A DNA stretch of 64,000 bases, from NCBI RefSeq assembly GCF_007833635.1, contig NZ_CP031125.1:620001-684000 (forward strand). The letters are read 5' to 3'. The notes beneath the pieces are model-generated. The model saw only the letters and a list, made by a program, of their open reading frames with translations, was not told where the DNA came from and made no database searches. The translations under genes and the position numbers were made by a program. This document shows, one piece after another, positions 44,889-52,913 of the stretch. Positions within the stretch are counted from its first letter, which is position 1. Each line of letters begins with the position of its first letter. Source of the stretch: Candidatus Pelagibacter sp. FZCC0015. GTDB lineage: Bacteria > Pseudomonadota > Alphaproteobacteria > Pelagibacterales > Pelagibacteraceae.

Positions 44889-46451
44889 GTGATTAAAAAA
44901 GAAATTTTAGACAAAACAAGTGCTTGGCCTTTCGTTGAAGCAAAAAAAATGCTTCGTGAGAGGAAATCGTTTATTGATAAAAAAGGTAAAATTACTCTTC
45001 AAACAGGATATGGTCCAAGTGGCCTTCCTCATATTGGAACATTTGGTGAAGTTGCAAGGACCTCAATGATGGTCAATGCTTTAAAGCAACTTACAGATCT
45101 TCCAACAGAGATAATTACTTTTTCTGATGATATGGATGGTTTAAGAAAAGTTCCTGATAATGTTCCTAATCAGGAATTACTACATAAAAATCTACATAAA
45201 CCATTAACACAAGTTCCAGATCCATTTGAAAAATTTGCAAGTTTTGGAGAACATAATAATGAGATGTTAAAAGATTTTTTAAACAGTTTTAATTTTAAAT
45301 ATAGTTTTAAAAGCTCAACATCTTTATACAAAGGAGGTTTTTTCAACCCAACTTTAAAAATTATTTTAGAAAATTATGATGGCATAATGAATATTATACT
45401 TCCAACTTTAGGCAAAGAACGTCAACAAACTTACTGTCCTTTTTTACCTATTTGTCCAGATACAGGTCATGTTCTCGAAATTCCAGTTATAGAAATTGAT
45501 AAAAAAAATTCTAAAATAATTTTTGATAATAAGGGTAAAAAATTAGAATCTAGTATTTTGGATGGAAATTGTAAATTACAATGGAAAGTTGATTGGGCAA
45601 TGAGATGGTATGCTCTAGATATAGATTTTGAAATGTATGGAAAAGACCTTATTGAGAGTGCAATTTTATCAACTAAAATTATAAATTTAATTGGTAAAAA
45701 ACATCCATCTGGATTTGCTTATGAATTATTTCTTGATGAAAAGGGTGAAAAAATTTCAAAATCTAAAGGAAATGGTATTACCATCGACCAGTGGTTAAAA
45801 TATGCCTCACCTGAAAGCTTATCTTTATACATGTATCAAAATCCAAAAAGAGCAAAAAAACTTTATAAAGAAATAGTGCCTAAAGCTGTAGATGAGTACC
45901 TTGATAATATTGAAAAATCAAAAAAACAAACAGAACAACAATTAGTAATGAATCCTGTTTGGCATGTTCATAATGGTAATATTCCAAAAGAAGAAATGAT
46001 TATGTCTTTTTCTATGTTGTTGAATTTAGTTGAAACAAGCAATGCTGATAACAAAGATTTATTATGGAAGTTTGTTAAAAAATATAAATCTAATATTCAT
46101 GAAAAAAACTTTCCAATTTTTGATGGATTAGTTGGTTATGCAATTAAATATTTTAATGATGTTATTAAGTCTCAAAAAAAATATAAAAATCCATCTGAAA
46201 ATGAAAAATTAGCTCTACAAGCTTTAGTCAAAAATTTAGAACAATGTAATGACCAAATGTCTCCAGAGGATATACAAACATTAATTTATTCAACTGGCAA
46301 AGAGAATGGGTATGCAGAAAACTTAAGAGATTGGTTTAAGTTAATTTATGAAGTGGTGTTCGGAGATGAAAATGGACCTAGAATGGGTTTTTTTATAAGT
46401 TTTTTCGGTGTTAACGAAACAAAAGAATTGATAATTAGTAAATTGAAATAA
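44889..46451 (+). CDS. lysS: Lysyl-tRNA synthetase, class I
   Basis: This is the class I (archaeal-type) lysyl-tRNA synthetase, common in Alphaproteobacteria, rather than the class II enzyme. GPSGLPHIGTFGEVART holds the HIGH-type motif near residue 45, and GEKISKSKGNGITIDQW is the KMSKS motif near residue 290. The 520 residues fit. The start is GTG at 44889; no ATG precedes the conserved AWPFVEAKKML. Its stop and the pyrD start overlap by one base. Confidence 0.95.
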   Translation: MIKKEILDKTSAWPFVEAKKMLRERKSFIDKKGKITLQTGYGPSGLPHIGTFGEVARTSMMVNALKQLTDLPTEIITFSDDMDGLRKVPDNVPNQELLHKNLHKPLTQVPDPFEKFASFGEHNNEMLKDFLNSFNFKYSFKSSTSLYKGGFFNPTLKIILENYDGIMNIILPTLGKERQQTYCPFLPICPDTGHVLEIPVIEIDKKNSKIIFDNKGKKLESSILDGNCKLQWKVDWAMRWYALDIDFEMYGKDLIESAILSTKIINLIGKKHPSGFAYELFLDEKGEKISKSKGNGITIDQWLKYASPESLSLYMYQNPKRAKKLYKEIVPKAVDEYLDNIEKSKKQTEQQLVMNPVWHVHNGNIPKEEMIMSFSMLLNLVETSNADNKDLLWKFVKKYKSNIHEKNFPIFDGLVGYAIKYFNDVIKSQKKYKNPSENEKLALQALVKNLEQCNDQMSPEDIQTLIYSTGKENGYAENLRDWFKLIYEVVFGDENGPRMGFFISFFGVNETKELIISKLK

Positions 46452-47503
46452 TGTATTCAAATTTAAGATCTTTAATATTTAAAATAGATCCTGAAAGAGC
46501 ACATTTTTTAGCAATTCAATCACTCAAACTCAATTTAGTTTCAAATATATTTGATGAAAACAAAAATGATCCCCTTTTAAAAACCAAATTATTTAATCAA
46601 CATCTTGATAATCCTATCGGTATTGCAGCAGGTTTTGATAAGAATGCAGAGGTATATAACCCTTTATTTAAATTGGGTTTTGGATTTGTTGAAGTAGGTA
46701 CGGTTACACCATTAAAACAATATGGAAATGAAAAACCAAGAGTATTTAGATTGGTAGAAGATCAAGCATTAATTAATAGATTAGGTTTTAATAACCATGG
46801 ATCAGATACAATATTAAACAGAATAAAATCTAATAAAAAACTAGGTGTACTAGGTGTAAATGTAGGTCCAAACAAAGATTCTAATGATAGATTGAATGAT
46901 TATTTAATTGGATTAGAAAAATTTTCTGAAGTTGCGGATTATATTACAATTAATATTTCTTCACCAAATACTGAAAATCTTAGAAATTTTCATGAAGAAA
47001 ATAAATTGAAAGAGTTATTGAAATCTGTCTCAGAGAAAAAAAAACAATTAAAAACTGAAATTCCTATAGCTGTAAAGATTTCACCAGACATAAATGAAAA
47101 TCAAATTGAATTAATTTCAGAAATACTTTTAGAAAATGAAATAAGTGCAATAATAATTTCAAACACATCTGAAGCTTCTCGGGAAACACTTCAAAATATA
47201 CAGAGACATCAAAAAGGTGGTTTATCTGGAAAACCTATTGAAAAAAAATCAAATCTTTTAATAAGTAAATTTTACAATTTAATTAAAGGTAAAATTAAAA
47301 TAATTGGAGTAGGTGGTGTTGACACTGGTAAAGCAGCTTATGAAAAGTTTTTATTAGGAGCAGATTATGTTCAGTTGTATACCGGCATGGTATTTCAAGG
47401 ACCCAATATTGCTGGGATGATTAAAAAGGACCTAAAAGAATTACTAATAAGAGATGGTGTCAAAAATTTCACAGAAATTGTTGGAAATAAAACTGTTTCT
47501 TAA
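46451..47503 (+). CDS. pyrD: Dihydroorotate dehydrogenase (quinone), class 2
   Basis: PyrD oxidises dihydroorotate to orotate with quinone as acceptor. The N-terminal membrane-associating helix ([20 protein letters not shown]) marks class 2. [53 protein letters not shown] with the catalytic Ser, and [20 protein letters not shown] are diagnostic; length 350. rpmB follows after a 52-base gap that contains a promoter. Confidence 0.96.
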   Translation: MYSNLRSLIFKIDPERAHFLAIQSLKLNLVSNIFDENKNDPLLKTKLFNQHLDNPIGIAAGFDKNAEVYNPLFKLGFGFVEVGTVTPLKQYGNEKPRVFRLVEDQALINRLGFNNHGSDTILNRIKSNKKLGVLGVNVGPNKDSNDRLNDYLIGLEKFSEVADYITINISSPNTENLRNFHEENKLKELLKSVSEKKKQLKTEIPIAVKISPDINENQIELISEILLENEISAIIISNTSEASRETLQNIQRHQKGGLSGKPIEKKSNLLISKFYNLIKGKIKIIGVGGVDTGKAAYEKFLLGADYVQLYTGMVFQGPNIAGMIKKDLKELLIRDGVKNFTEIVGNKTVS

Positions 47504-47514
47504 ATGTATTAAAC

Positions 47515-47543
47515 TTGACGCATTCAATATCTCCCCTTATATA
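47515..47543 (+). promoter_or_regulatory. Strong sigma-70-like promoter directly in front of rpmB
   Basis: TTGACG (47515-47520) and TATATA (47538-47543) are separated by exactly 17 bases. A start 6-7 bases later (about 47550) leaves only about 5-6 bases before the rpmB ATG at 47556, so the transcript would be almost leaderless. No ribosome-binding sequence is present. Confidence 0.7.
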
Positions 47544-47555
47544 GGCACTGTTATT

Positions 47556-47867
47556 ATGTCAAAAAAATGTGAACTTACCGGTAAAATTCCTATGAAAGGT
47601 CATAATGTTAGTCACGCTAACAACAAGACTAAAAGAAGATTTTTACCTAATCTTAAAAAAGTAAAATTTACAAGTGAGCTTACTGGAAGAAGTTTAAAAC
47701 TTACTGTAAGCAATTCAGGTGTAAGGTCAGTTGACAAAAAAGGTAGTTTTGATGAATTTTTAAAAACTGTAAAAAATAAAAATTTATCTCCAAGATTAAA
47801 AAAGTTAAAAAAAGTAGTTTTAATTAAATCCCCTTTTAAAAAGAAACCTGTAGCTAAATCAGCTTAA
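47556..47867 (+). CDS. rpmB: 50S ribosomal protein L28
   Basis: The conserved start is [20 protein letters not shown] at 47556. An open frame reaching back to 47454 overlaps pyrD and includes the promoter, so it is not the real start. [20 protein letters not shown] and [20 protein letters not shown] are L28 signatures. The 103 residues are longer than E. coli L28 (78) because of a basic C-terminal tail, as in other Alphaproteobacteria. The next gene starts on the last base of the stop codon. Confidence 0.96.
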   Translation: MSKKCELTGKIPMKGHNVSHANNKTKRRFLPNLKKVKFTSELTGRSLKLTVSNSGVRSVDKKGSFDEFLKTVKNKNLSPRLKKLKKVVLIKSPFKKKPVAKSA

Positions 47868-48421
47868 TGAACAAATTATTTATCACCCTGTCTATAATGA
47901 TGGGGGTTGTTGTGTTATCTTCTAATTATTTAGTTCAGTTTCCAATAAACTATTTTGGATTAAATGAGATTCTAACTTACGGAGCTTTTAGTTACCCAAT
48001 AGCTTTTTTAATAACAGATTTAGCGAATAGATCGTATGGAAAATTATTAGCAAGACAAATTGTATATTTGGGCTTTTTAATAGGAATTATATTTACATTG
48101 ATATTCTCAACTGATTTTGCAGATTTAATCTCTGTTAGAATTGCAATTGGATCAGGGGTTGCTTTTATCACCGCCCAATTATTAGACATTCAAATTTTTG
48201 ATCGATTAAGAAAAAAAGAGTGGTTTGTTGCACCACTTACTTCATCTTTGATTGGATCAACAGTCGACACATTTTTATTTTTCTCAATATCATTTTATGC
48301 AACAGGAGTACCTTGGGTTACTTTATCTCTTGGAGATTTAGCAGTAAAAATTTTAGTTGCTATAATAATGTTGATACCATTCAGAATGTTATTAAAAATT
48401 ATTAAACCAATTAAAGTTTAA
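47867..48421 (+). CDS. Queuosine precursor transporter (VUT/YhhQ family)
   Basis: This 184-residue membrane protein with about six hydrophobic segments matches the VUT (vitamin uptake-like) family. VVVLSSNYLVQFPI, ILTYGAFSYPIAFLITDLAN, ASGVAFITAQ-like helix, APLTSSLIGSTVDTFLFFSI and GDLAVKILVAIIMLIPFRML are recognisable. The YhhQ member imports queuosine precursors for tRNA modification. Substrate is inferred from family. It overlaps the rpmB stop by one base and the convergent ureohydrolase gene by 4. Confidence 0.85.
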   Translation: MNKLFITLSIMMGVVVLSSNYLVQFPINYFGLNEILTYGAFSYPIAFLITDLANRSYGKLLARQIVYLGFLIGIIFTLIFSTDFADLISVRIAIGSGVAFITAQLLDIQIFDRLRKKEWFVAPLTSSLIGSTVDTFLFFSISFYATGVPWVTLSLGDLAVKILVAIIMLIPFRMLLKIIKPIKV

Positions 48422-49293
48422 TATAAAAATTTATAAGACAAAATCTTATAAGCTAATTTTGCAACAAGAAAATTATAAGAATTAAATCCTTTAATCGGAG
48501 ATAGTTCATTAATATCTGCACCAACAATTTTCGAGTTTTTAGCTGCAATTCTTATTATATCCAATGTTTCATCCCACAAAAGTCCTCCTGGTTCAGGTGT
48601 ACCAGTTGCAGGCATAATGCTTGAATCAAGTCCGTCTACATCAAATGTAAGATAAACAGTTTTGTTTTTAATTAGTTTTTTAAATTTAGACAAATTCCAT
48701 TTTTTTTTATCTTTTGCCCAAAAAATATTTATTCTTGAAGAATTCTTTTTTAAAAATGGGATTTCACTTTCAGAGATGTTTCTTATGCCAAACGAAATTA
48801 AAGAAACATTTTTATAATCCAGACACCTTCTAATTGCTGAGGCATGTGAAAATTTTTCACCATTATAGCTTTGACGTAAATCAGCATGAGCATCAAAATG
48901 CAAGAGACAAATATTTTTATATTTTTTTGTAAAAGGAACAATACATCCAGGGGTTATTGAATGCTCTCCACCCAAAGTCATTGGGAAAAGCTTTTTATCT
49001 AAAATCTCTTTATTAATCTTTGAGATTTTATTCAGAGCTTTTTGGATATTTTTATCAATTTTAAATGGTTTTAAAGTTTTAATACCTATTTTTTTATAAG
49101 GTTCGCAGTTAAGTTCTTCATCATATAGCTCAACTTGATGAGATGCTTTTATAATTTCTTTAGGCCCATTTCTTGTTCCTCCCCCATAACTAACAGTCTT
49201 TTCTAAACCAAATGGAACAATTACAGCTTTTTCTTTAAAGCTAAATTTATTATCAATTCCTAAAAATCCGTTTTTATTTGAGAGATATTTCAA
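48418..49293 (-). CDS. speB: Agmatinase-like ureohydrolase
   Basis: This ureohydrolase (arginase/agmatinase family, 291 residues) has all metal ligands: MTLGGEHSITPG near residue 102, LLHFDAHADLRQ near 125, and LTFDVDGLDSSIMPATGTPE near 215. Family members hydrolyse agmatine, arginine, guanidinobutyrate or related compounds. Linkage to odc and the DHS homologue (2-base gap upstream) favours a polyamine role such as agmatine to putrescine. No arginine decarboxylase is visible here, so the substrate is open. Confidence 0.88.
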   Translation of the reverse strand: MKYLSNKNGFLGIDNKFSFKEKAVIVPFGLEKTVSYGGGTRNGPKEIIKASHQVELYDEELNCEPYKKIGIKTLKPFKIDKNIQKALNKISKINKEILDKKLFPMTLGGEHSITPGCIVPFTKKYKNICLLHFDAHADLRQSYNGEKFSHASAIRRCLDYKNVSLISFGIRNISESEIPFLKKNSSRINIFWAKDKKKWNLSKFKKLIKNKTVYLTFDVDGLDSSIMPATGTPEPGGLLWDETLDIIRIAAKNSKIVGADINELSPIKGFNSYNFLVAKLAYKILSYKFLY

Positions 49294-49295
49294 TT

Positions 49296-50339
49296 TTATT
49301 CAAAAATTTTTGTAAAGTTTTTTCTTGTTCTATTTTTCCACTCACCTTTATGATAAGCATCACTAGCAATTAATGGCAAAACACTAGTTGCTTCTGCAAA
49401 CACCATCTGTTCTTTCGTAATATCTACTTTTCCCCACGAACTTGCTTCTTTTAATGTGGAGCTACTACAAGCACCGTCTCTACTATCAGCAACAGTAATT
49501 TGAACAGCATACTTATGCATGTCTACATCTTTTCCTAATAGTTCAGCACAAATAACAGTATCTTGAATAAAGTTTTTAGGCACACCACCACCAATCATAA
49601 ATAATCCAGAACCTTTAGATTTGATTTTAATTTCAGTCAGTTCTCTAAATTCTCTAACCGAGTCTATTGTCATATGCTTTTTTGGATTTTGCTCTTGATG
49701 CATAACCAACCCAAATCCTGCGCTTGAGTCGGTAAAAGCAGGGCAGAAGATAGGAACATTATTGTCAAAAGCGGTTTCAATTAAAGAGTCTTTTTTTTTT
49801 GAGTTATTTTTTAAATATTTTCCCATTTCATAAATGAACTCTCTTGAAGTATAGCTTCTCACTTTTAAGTTATTTGCGATTTCACATATGATTTTATCAC
49901 ACATTTGAAGCTCTTCTTCATCTATGTAGGTATCGTAAATTCTATCAATATAGTTATTTCTAAGCTCAGTATCATCTTGAAATTGTGAACCTTGATAATG
50001 TTTAAAACCAAGAGCTTCAAAAAAATCCATATCTACTATTGATGCGCCAGTTGCAACAATTGCATCTACCATATTATATTTAACTAAATCTTTATAAATA
50101 TTCATACATCCAGCTGCCGAAGTAGAACCTGCTAATGTGAGGAAAATTGTACAATCTTTATCTTTAAGCATCTCGTTGTAAATGTTAGCGGCATTTGCTG
50201 TTTCTCTAGAAACAAATGACATTTTTTCCATTGAGGATATAATTTTTCTACTATCAAAAGAAGTTATATCGATATGTTCAACAGGATTTTTTAAGAAATC
50301 TCTTTTGCTGTTATGACCTGGATTTTTTTGACCTGACAT
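49296..50339 (-). CDS. Deoxyhypusine-synthase-like protein (homospermidine/spermidine-type enzyme)
   Basis: This is a 347-residue homologue of deoxyhypusine synthase. FLTLAGSTSAAGCMNIYKDL, DAIVATGASIVDMDFFEALG and the C-terminal SSWGKVDITKEQMVFAEATS are visible; the lysine in WGK aligns with the lysine that carries the enzyme-imine intermediate in eukaryotic DHS. Bacteria lack eIF5A, so bacterial homologues are thought to move aminobutyl groups between small polyamines, for example making homospermidine. It shares one base with the ornithine-decarboxylase-like gene upstream. Actual product is unproven. Confidence 0.85.
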   Translation of the reverse strand: MSGQKNPGHNSKRDFLKNPVEHIDITSFDSRKIISSMEKMSFVSRETANAANIYNEMLKDKDCTIFLTLAGSTSAAGCMNIYKDLVKYNMVDAIVATGASIVDMDFFEALGFKHYQGSQFQDDTELRNNYIDRIYDTYIDEEELQMCDKIICEIANNLKVRSYTSREFIYEMGKYLKNNSKKKDSLIETAFDNNVPIFCPAFTDSSAGFGLVMHQEQNPKKHMTIDSVREFRELTEIKIKSKGSGLFMIGGGVPKNFIQDTVICAELLGKDVDMHKYAVQITVADSRDGACSSSTLKEASSWGKVDITKEQMVFAEATSVLPLIASDAYHKGEWKNRTRKNFTKIFE

Positions 50340-51523
50340 TAAGCTACCATGTTAGCTTTGTTAATGTCTTTATCATACATTGTCATTATTGGATTATCTT
50401 CAACTTCATAAATTTCATTTGAGTAATAACCATTAAATTCAGTTCTAAATGTCAATCCATATGCTCCAAGTTGACCAAGTTCAATATAATCATTTTCTTT
50501 AATATTATTTGGAAGCAAAAAAGGACCTTTCATATAATCCATGCTATCACATGTAGGTCCAAAGAAATCAAAAGCAGTTAATTTTTTTGAAATTATTTTA
50601 TTAGAATTTTCTTTAATCATTCTAGATGGAAATACAATGTTTGGTGTACCAGCATCAAAAAGAGTACCATAGGTACCATCATTAATATAAAGCTTTTGTT
50701 TTTTTCTTAAATTAACTCTTACAACTGTTGAACCACTTTCTGCAACAATAGCTCTACCAGGCTCACAAATAATTTCAGGAAGTTTTTCAAGCTTTAAATT
50801 TTCTAAACTCTTATTTATTTCATTAAAATAACTATCTAAAGATTGTGGAATTAAGTCAGGATAGATTGTAGGGAAACCTCCACCTACATTAATGTAATCT
50901 GGAAAAATTTTTGTTTTTTTAATTATATTTCCAATTTCACTAATTCCTTTCGAATAAGAAATTGGATGCATACATTGTGAACCAACGTGAAAACTTAAAC
51001 CAATCTTTTTGGCATGTTGTTTTACAAGTCTTAACAAACCAATTGCTTCTGATGTTAAAGCACCAAATTTTTTTGATAAATCAATTTCCGCATGTTCGTT
51101 TGAAACAGCAACTCTTACAAATAACTCTAAATCTTTAGCATTATTTGTACTTTCAATTATTTTAATTAGTTCATCTTTAGTATCTAATGAAAAAGTTTTT
51201 ACACCATAATTAAAATATGCTTCTTTTATACTTTCTCTACTTTTAACAGTATGCATATAAGAGCATTTTGCTGTATTACTAAAAGTTCTAATATTTTTAA
51301 TTTCCTCAATTGAAGCAACATCAAATTGCTCAACTCCACTTTCTATAATTGTTTTGATCACCTCAGGGTGTGGATTAGTTTTAACTGCATATAAAATTTT
51401 ACCTGGAAATTCGTTTAGGAAAAATTTAACAGCAGATTTAATGGAATTCTTTCTAATACAGTAAACTGGTTTTTCAGGTTTCAGCTGATTTACTAATTCC
51501 TCAACTGATTTAAATTTTTGCAT
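50339..51523 (-). CDS. Ornithine (or lysine) decarboxylase, PLP group IV
   Basis: This alanine-racemase-fold PLP decarboxylase has 394 residues. The PLP lysine is in ILYAVKTNPHPEVI near residue 47. FDVASIEEI, SFHVGSQCM, CEPGRAIVAESGSTVV and the catalytic Cys-Asp of FFGPTCDSMDYM match eukaryotic-type ornithine decarboxylase; lysine is an alternative substrate. I chose ATG 51523 because GGAGG (51536-51532) lies 8 bases upstream; an extension to a TTG at 51538 would read through it. It starts the three-gene polyamine unit. Confidence 0.92.
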   Translation of the reverse strand: MQKFKSVEELVNQLKPEKPVYCIRKNSIKSAVKFFLNEFPGKILYAVKTNPHPEVIKTIIESGVEQFDVASIEEIKNIRTFSNTAKCSYMHTVKSRESIKEAYFNYGVKTFSLDTKDELIKIIESTNNAKDLELFVRVAVSNEHAEIDLSKKFGALTSEAIGLLRLVKQHAKKIGLSFHVGSQCMHPISYSKGISEIGNIIKKTKIFPDYINVGGGFPTIYPDLIPQSLDSYFNEINKSLENLKLEKLPEIICEPGRAIVAESGSTVVRVNLRKKQKLYINDGTYGTLFDAGTPNIVFPSRMIKENSNKIISKKLTAFDFFGPTCDSMDYMKGPFLLPNNIKENDYIELGQLGAYGLTFRTEFNGYYSNEIYEVEDNPIMTMYDKDINKANMVA

Positions 51524-51691
51524 TTTAAATGCCTCCAAAAAAAATTTAATAAAAAAAAGTCTTTTTAAAAAAAAACTTTAATATTTTTTGGCATATAAAG
51601 TAAACAGCACTAAAGTAAAGCAAATAATTCAAGCCAGAAATGCGTAAAATTCATATATTGTAATATTTTGCAGAGACCCCATATAAGGATA

Positions 51692-52255
51692 ATGAAAGAA
51701 GAGACAAAACTACAGAATCTTAGCGATTTTAAAAATAAGTCATTATTAATCGTGGATGACGATAATCCTTTCCGTGAGCGTTTAGCAAGAGCGATGGAAA
51801 AAAAAGGATTTGAGGTTTTTCAAGCTGAGAGTGTACAAAAGGGAGTTGAATCTGTAAAAATTAAAAAACCAGGTTTTGCTGTTGTAGACTTAAGGCTTGC
51901 AGATGGTAATGGACTTGAGGTTGTAAAAGAAATCCAGTCTTCAAATACTAATAGTAGGATCATCATGTTAACTGGTTATGGAAATATTCCAACGGCAGTA
52001 GCTGCAATCAAAGAAGGTGCCATTGATTATTTAGCTAAACCTGCTGATGCAGAAGATGTAGAGAAAGCATTATTGGCAGATCCTTCAAAAAAAGCGGCCC
52101 CACCAGAAAACCCGATGTCTGCTGATAGAGTTAAGTGGGAACATATACATAGAGTTTTCGAGTTATGTAATAGGAATGTTTCAGAAACAGCCAGAAGGCT
52201 TAAAATGCACAGAAGAACTCTTCAAAGAATTCTTTCTAAAAGATCACCTAGATAA
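51692..52255 (+). CDS. regA: Global redox response regulator RegA/ActR/PrrA type
   Basis: This 187-residue two-component regulator has a receiver domain (LLIVDDDNPFRERLARAM, phospho-acceptor Asp in VVDLRLADGNG near 66, and a switch lysine in DYLAKPADAEDV). A short proline-containing linker and a Fis-like helix-turn-helix NVSETARRLKMHRRTLQRIL follow, nearly unchanged in RegA/PrrA/ActR proteins that control energy metabolism by redox state. The ATG at 51692 is preceded by AAGGA; a TTG at 51668 in the same frame is less likely. No regB kinase is adjacent. It overlaps convergent bioY by 8 bases. Confidence 0.92.
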   Translation: MKEETKLQNLSDFKNKSLLIVDDDNPFRERLARAMEKKGFEVFQAESVQKGVESVKIKKPGFAVVDLRLADGNGLEVVKEIQSSNTNSRIIMLTGYGNIPTAVAAIKEGAIDYLAKPADAEDVEKALLADPSKKAAPPENPMSADRVKWEHIHRVFELCNRNVSETARRLKMHRRTLQRILSKRSPR

Positions 52256-52802
52256 ATTTTTTAATTTTAATTACTTGTTTAGTCAAAAGAGCTAAAAGCA
52301 TAATCTTAAAAATCTCAGCTAATAGAAACGGTTTTGCACCTAAAGCAAAAATTGGTTTATCCCATCCAATCAATGTTCCAAGCCAAATTAGACCCAAAAT
52401 ATAGATTGTTGAAGTTGCAATAATTAGCTTAAATAAAACAATGAAAAAATTATCATCAATCTTTATTTTAGAAGCTAAGTAACAAGCTGTTAAAAAACCA
52501 ATTAAGTAACCCATAGTTGGTCCTGTAAAGTAAATTAATCCAACACCTTTTTCAGGAGAATTTGAAAATACAGGAAGCCCTGCAATTCCTTCAATTAAAT
52601 ACAGACCAATTGTAGCTAGTGCAATTTTATGCCCTAAACTTATTCCTAAAAATAATACAACAAATGTTTGCATAGTCATAGGAACTGGATAGAAAGGAAT
52701 TTTGATCTTTGCAGATACAGTTAGTGCTATTGAACCAAGAAAAATAACAACCAGAGATTTAAATAGTTTAGCTTGCGTGAGATTTTTTGTTAATTCCATC
52801 AT
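52248..52802 (-). CDS. bioY: Biotin transporter BioY
   Basis: BioY is the substrate-binding membrane subunit of a biotin transporter. The 184 residues contain about six hydrophobic segments and the family motifs VPMTMQTFVVLFLG near residue 40, FTGPTMGYLIGFL near 90 and the C-terminal GAKPFLLAEIFKIMLLALL. No ecfA/ecfT partners are present, as in solitary BioY of other Alphaproteobacteria. It implies uptake of external biotin. Confidence 0.92.
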   Translation of the reverse strand: MMELTKNLTQAKLFKSLVVIFLGSIALTVSAKIKIPFYPVPMTMQTFVVLFLGISLGHKIALATIGLYLIEGIAGLPVFSNSPEKGVGLIYFTGPTMGYLIGFLTACYLASKIKIDDNFFIVLFKLIIATSTIYILGLIWLGTLIGWDKPIFALGAKPFLLAEIFKIMLLALLTKQVIKIKKFI

Positions 52803-52913
52803 TAAATAATACTCAAAATATAAAAAATAATCTACTTATAATTGTTGAAATATTTGAAAGTAAATTTTTTTATATACAGAATATGTTATCATTATAATAT
52901 TTAATAATACTTC

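Noticed and set aside
47454..47555. Longer reading frame for rpmB beginning inside pyrD
   Set aside because: The extra residues match nothing in L28 and the interval contains the rpmB promoter.
51524..51538. TTG start for the ornithine decarboxylase gene
   Set aside because: The extension codes across the GGAGG ribosome-binding site, which is ideally placed for ATG 51523.
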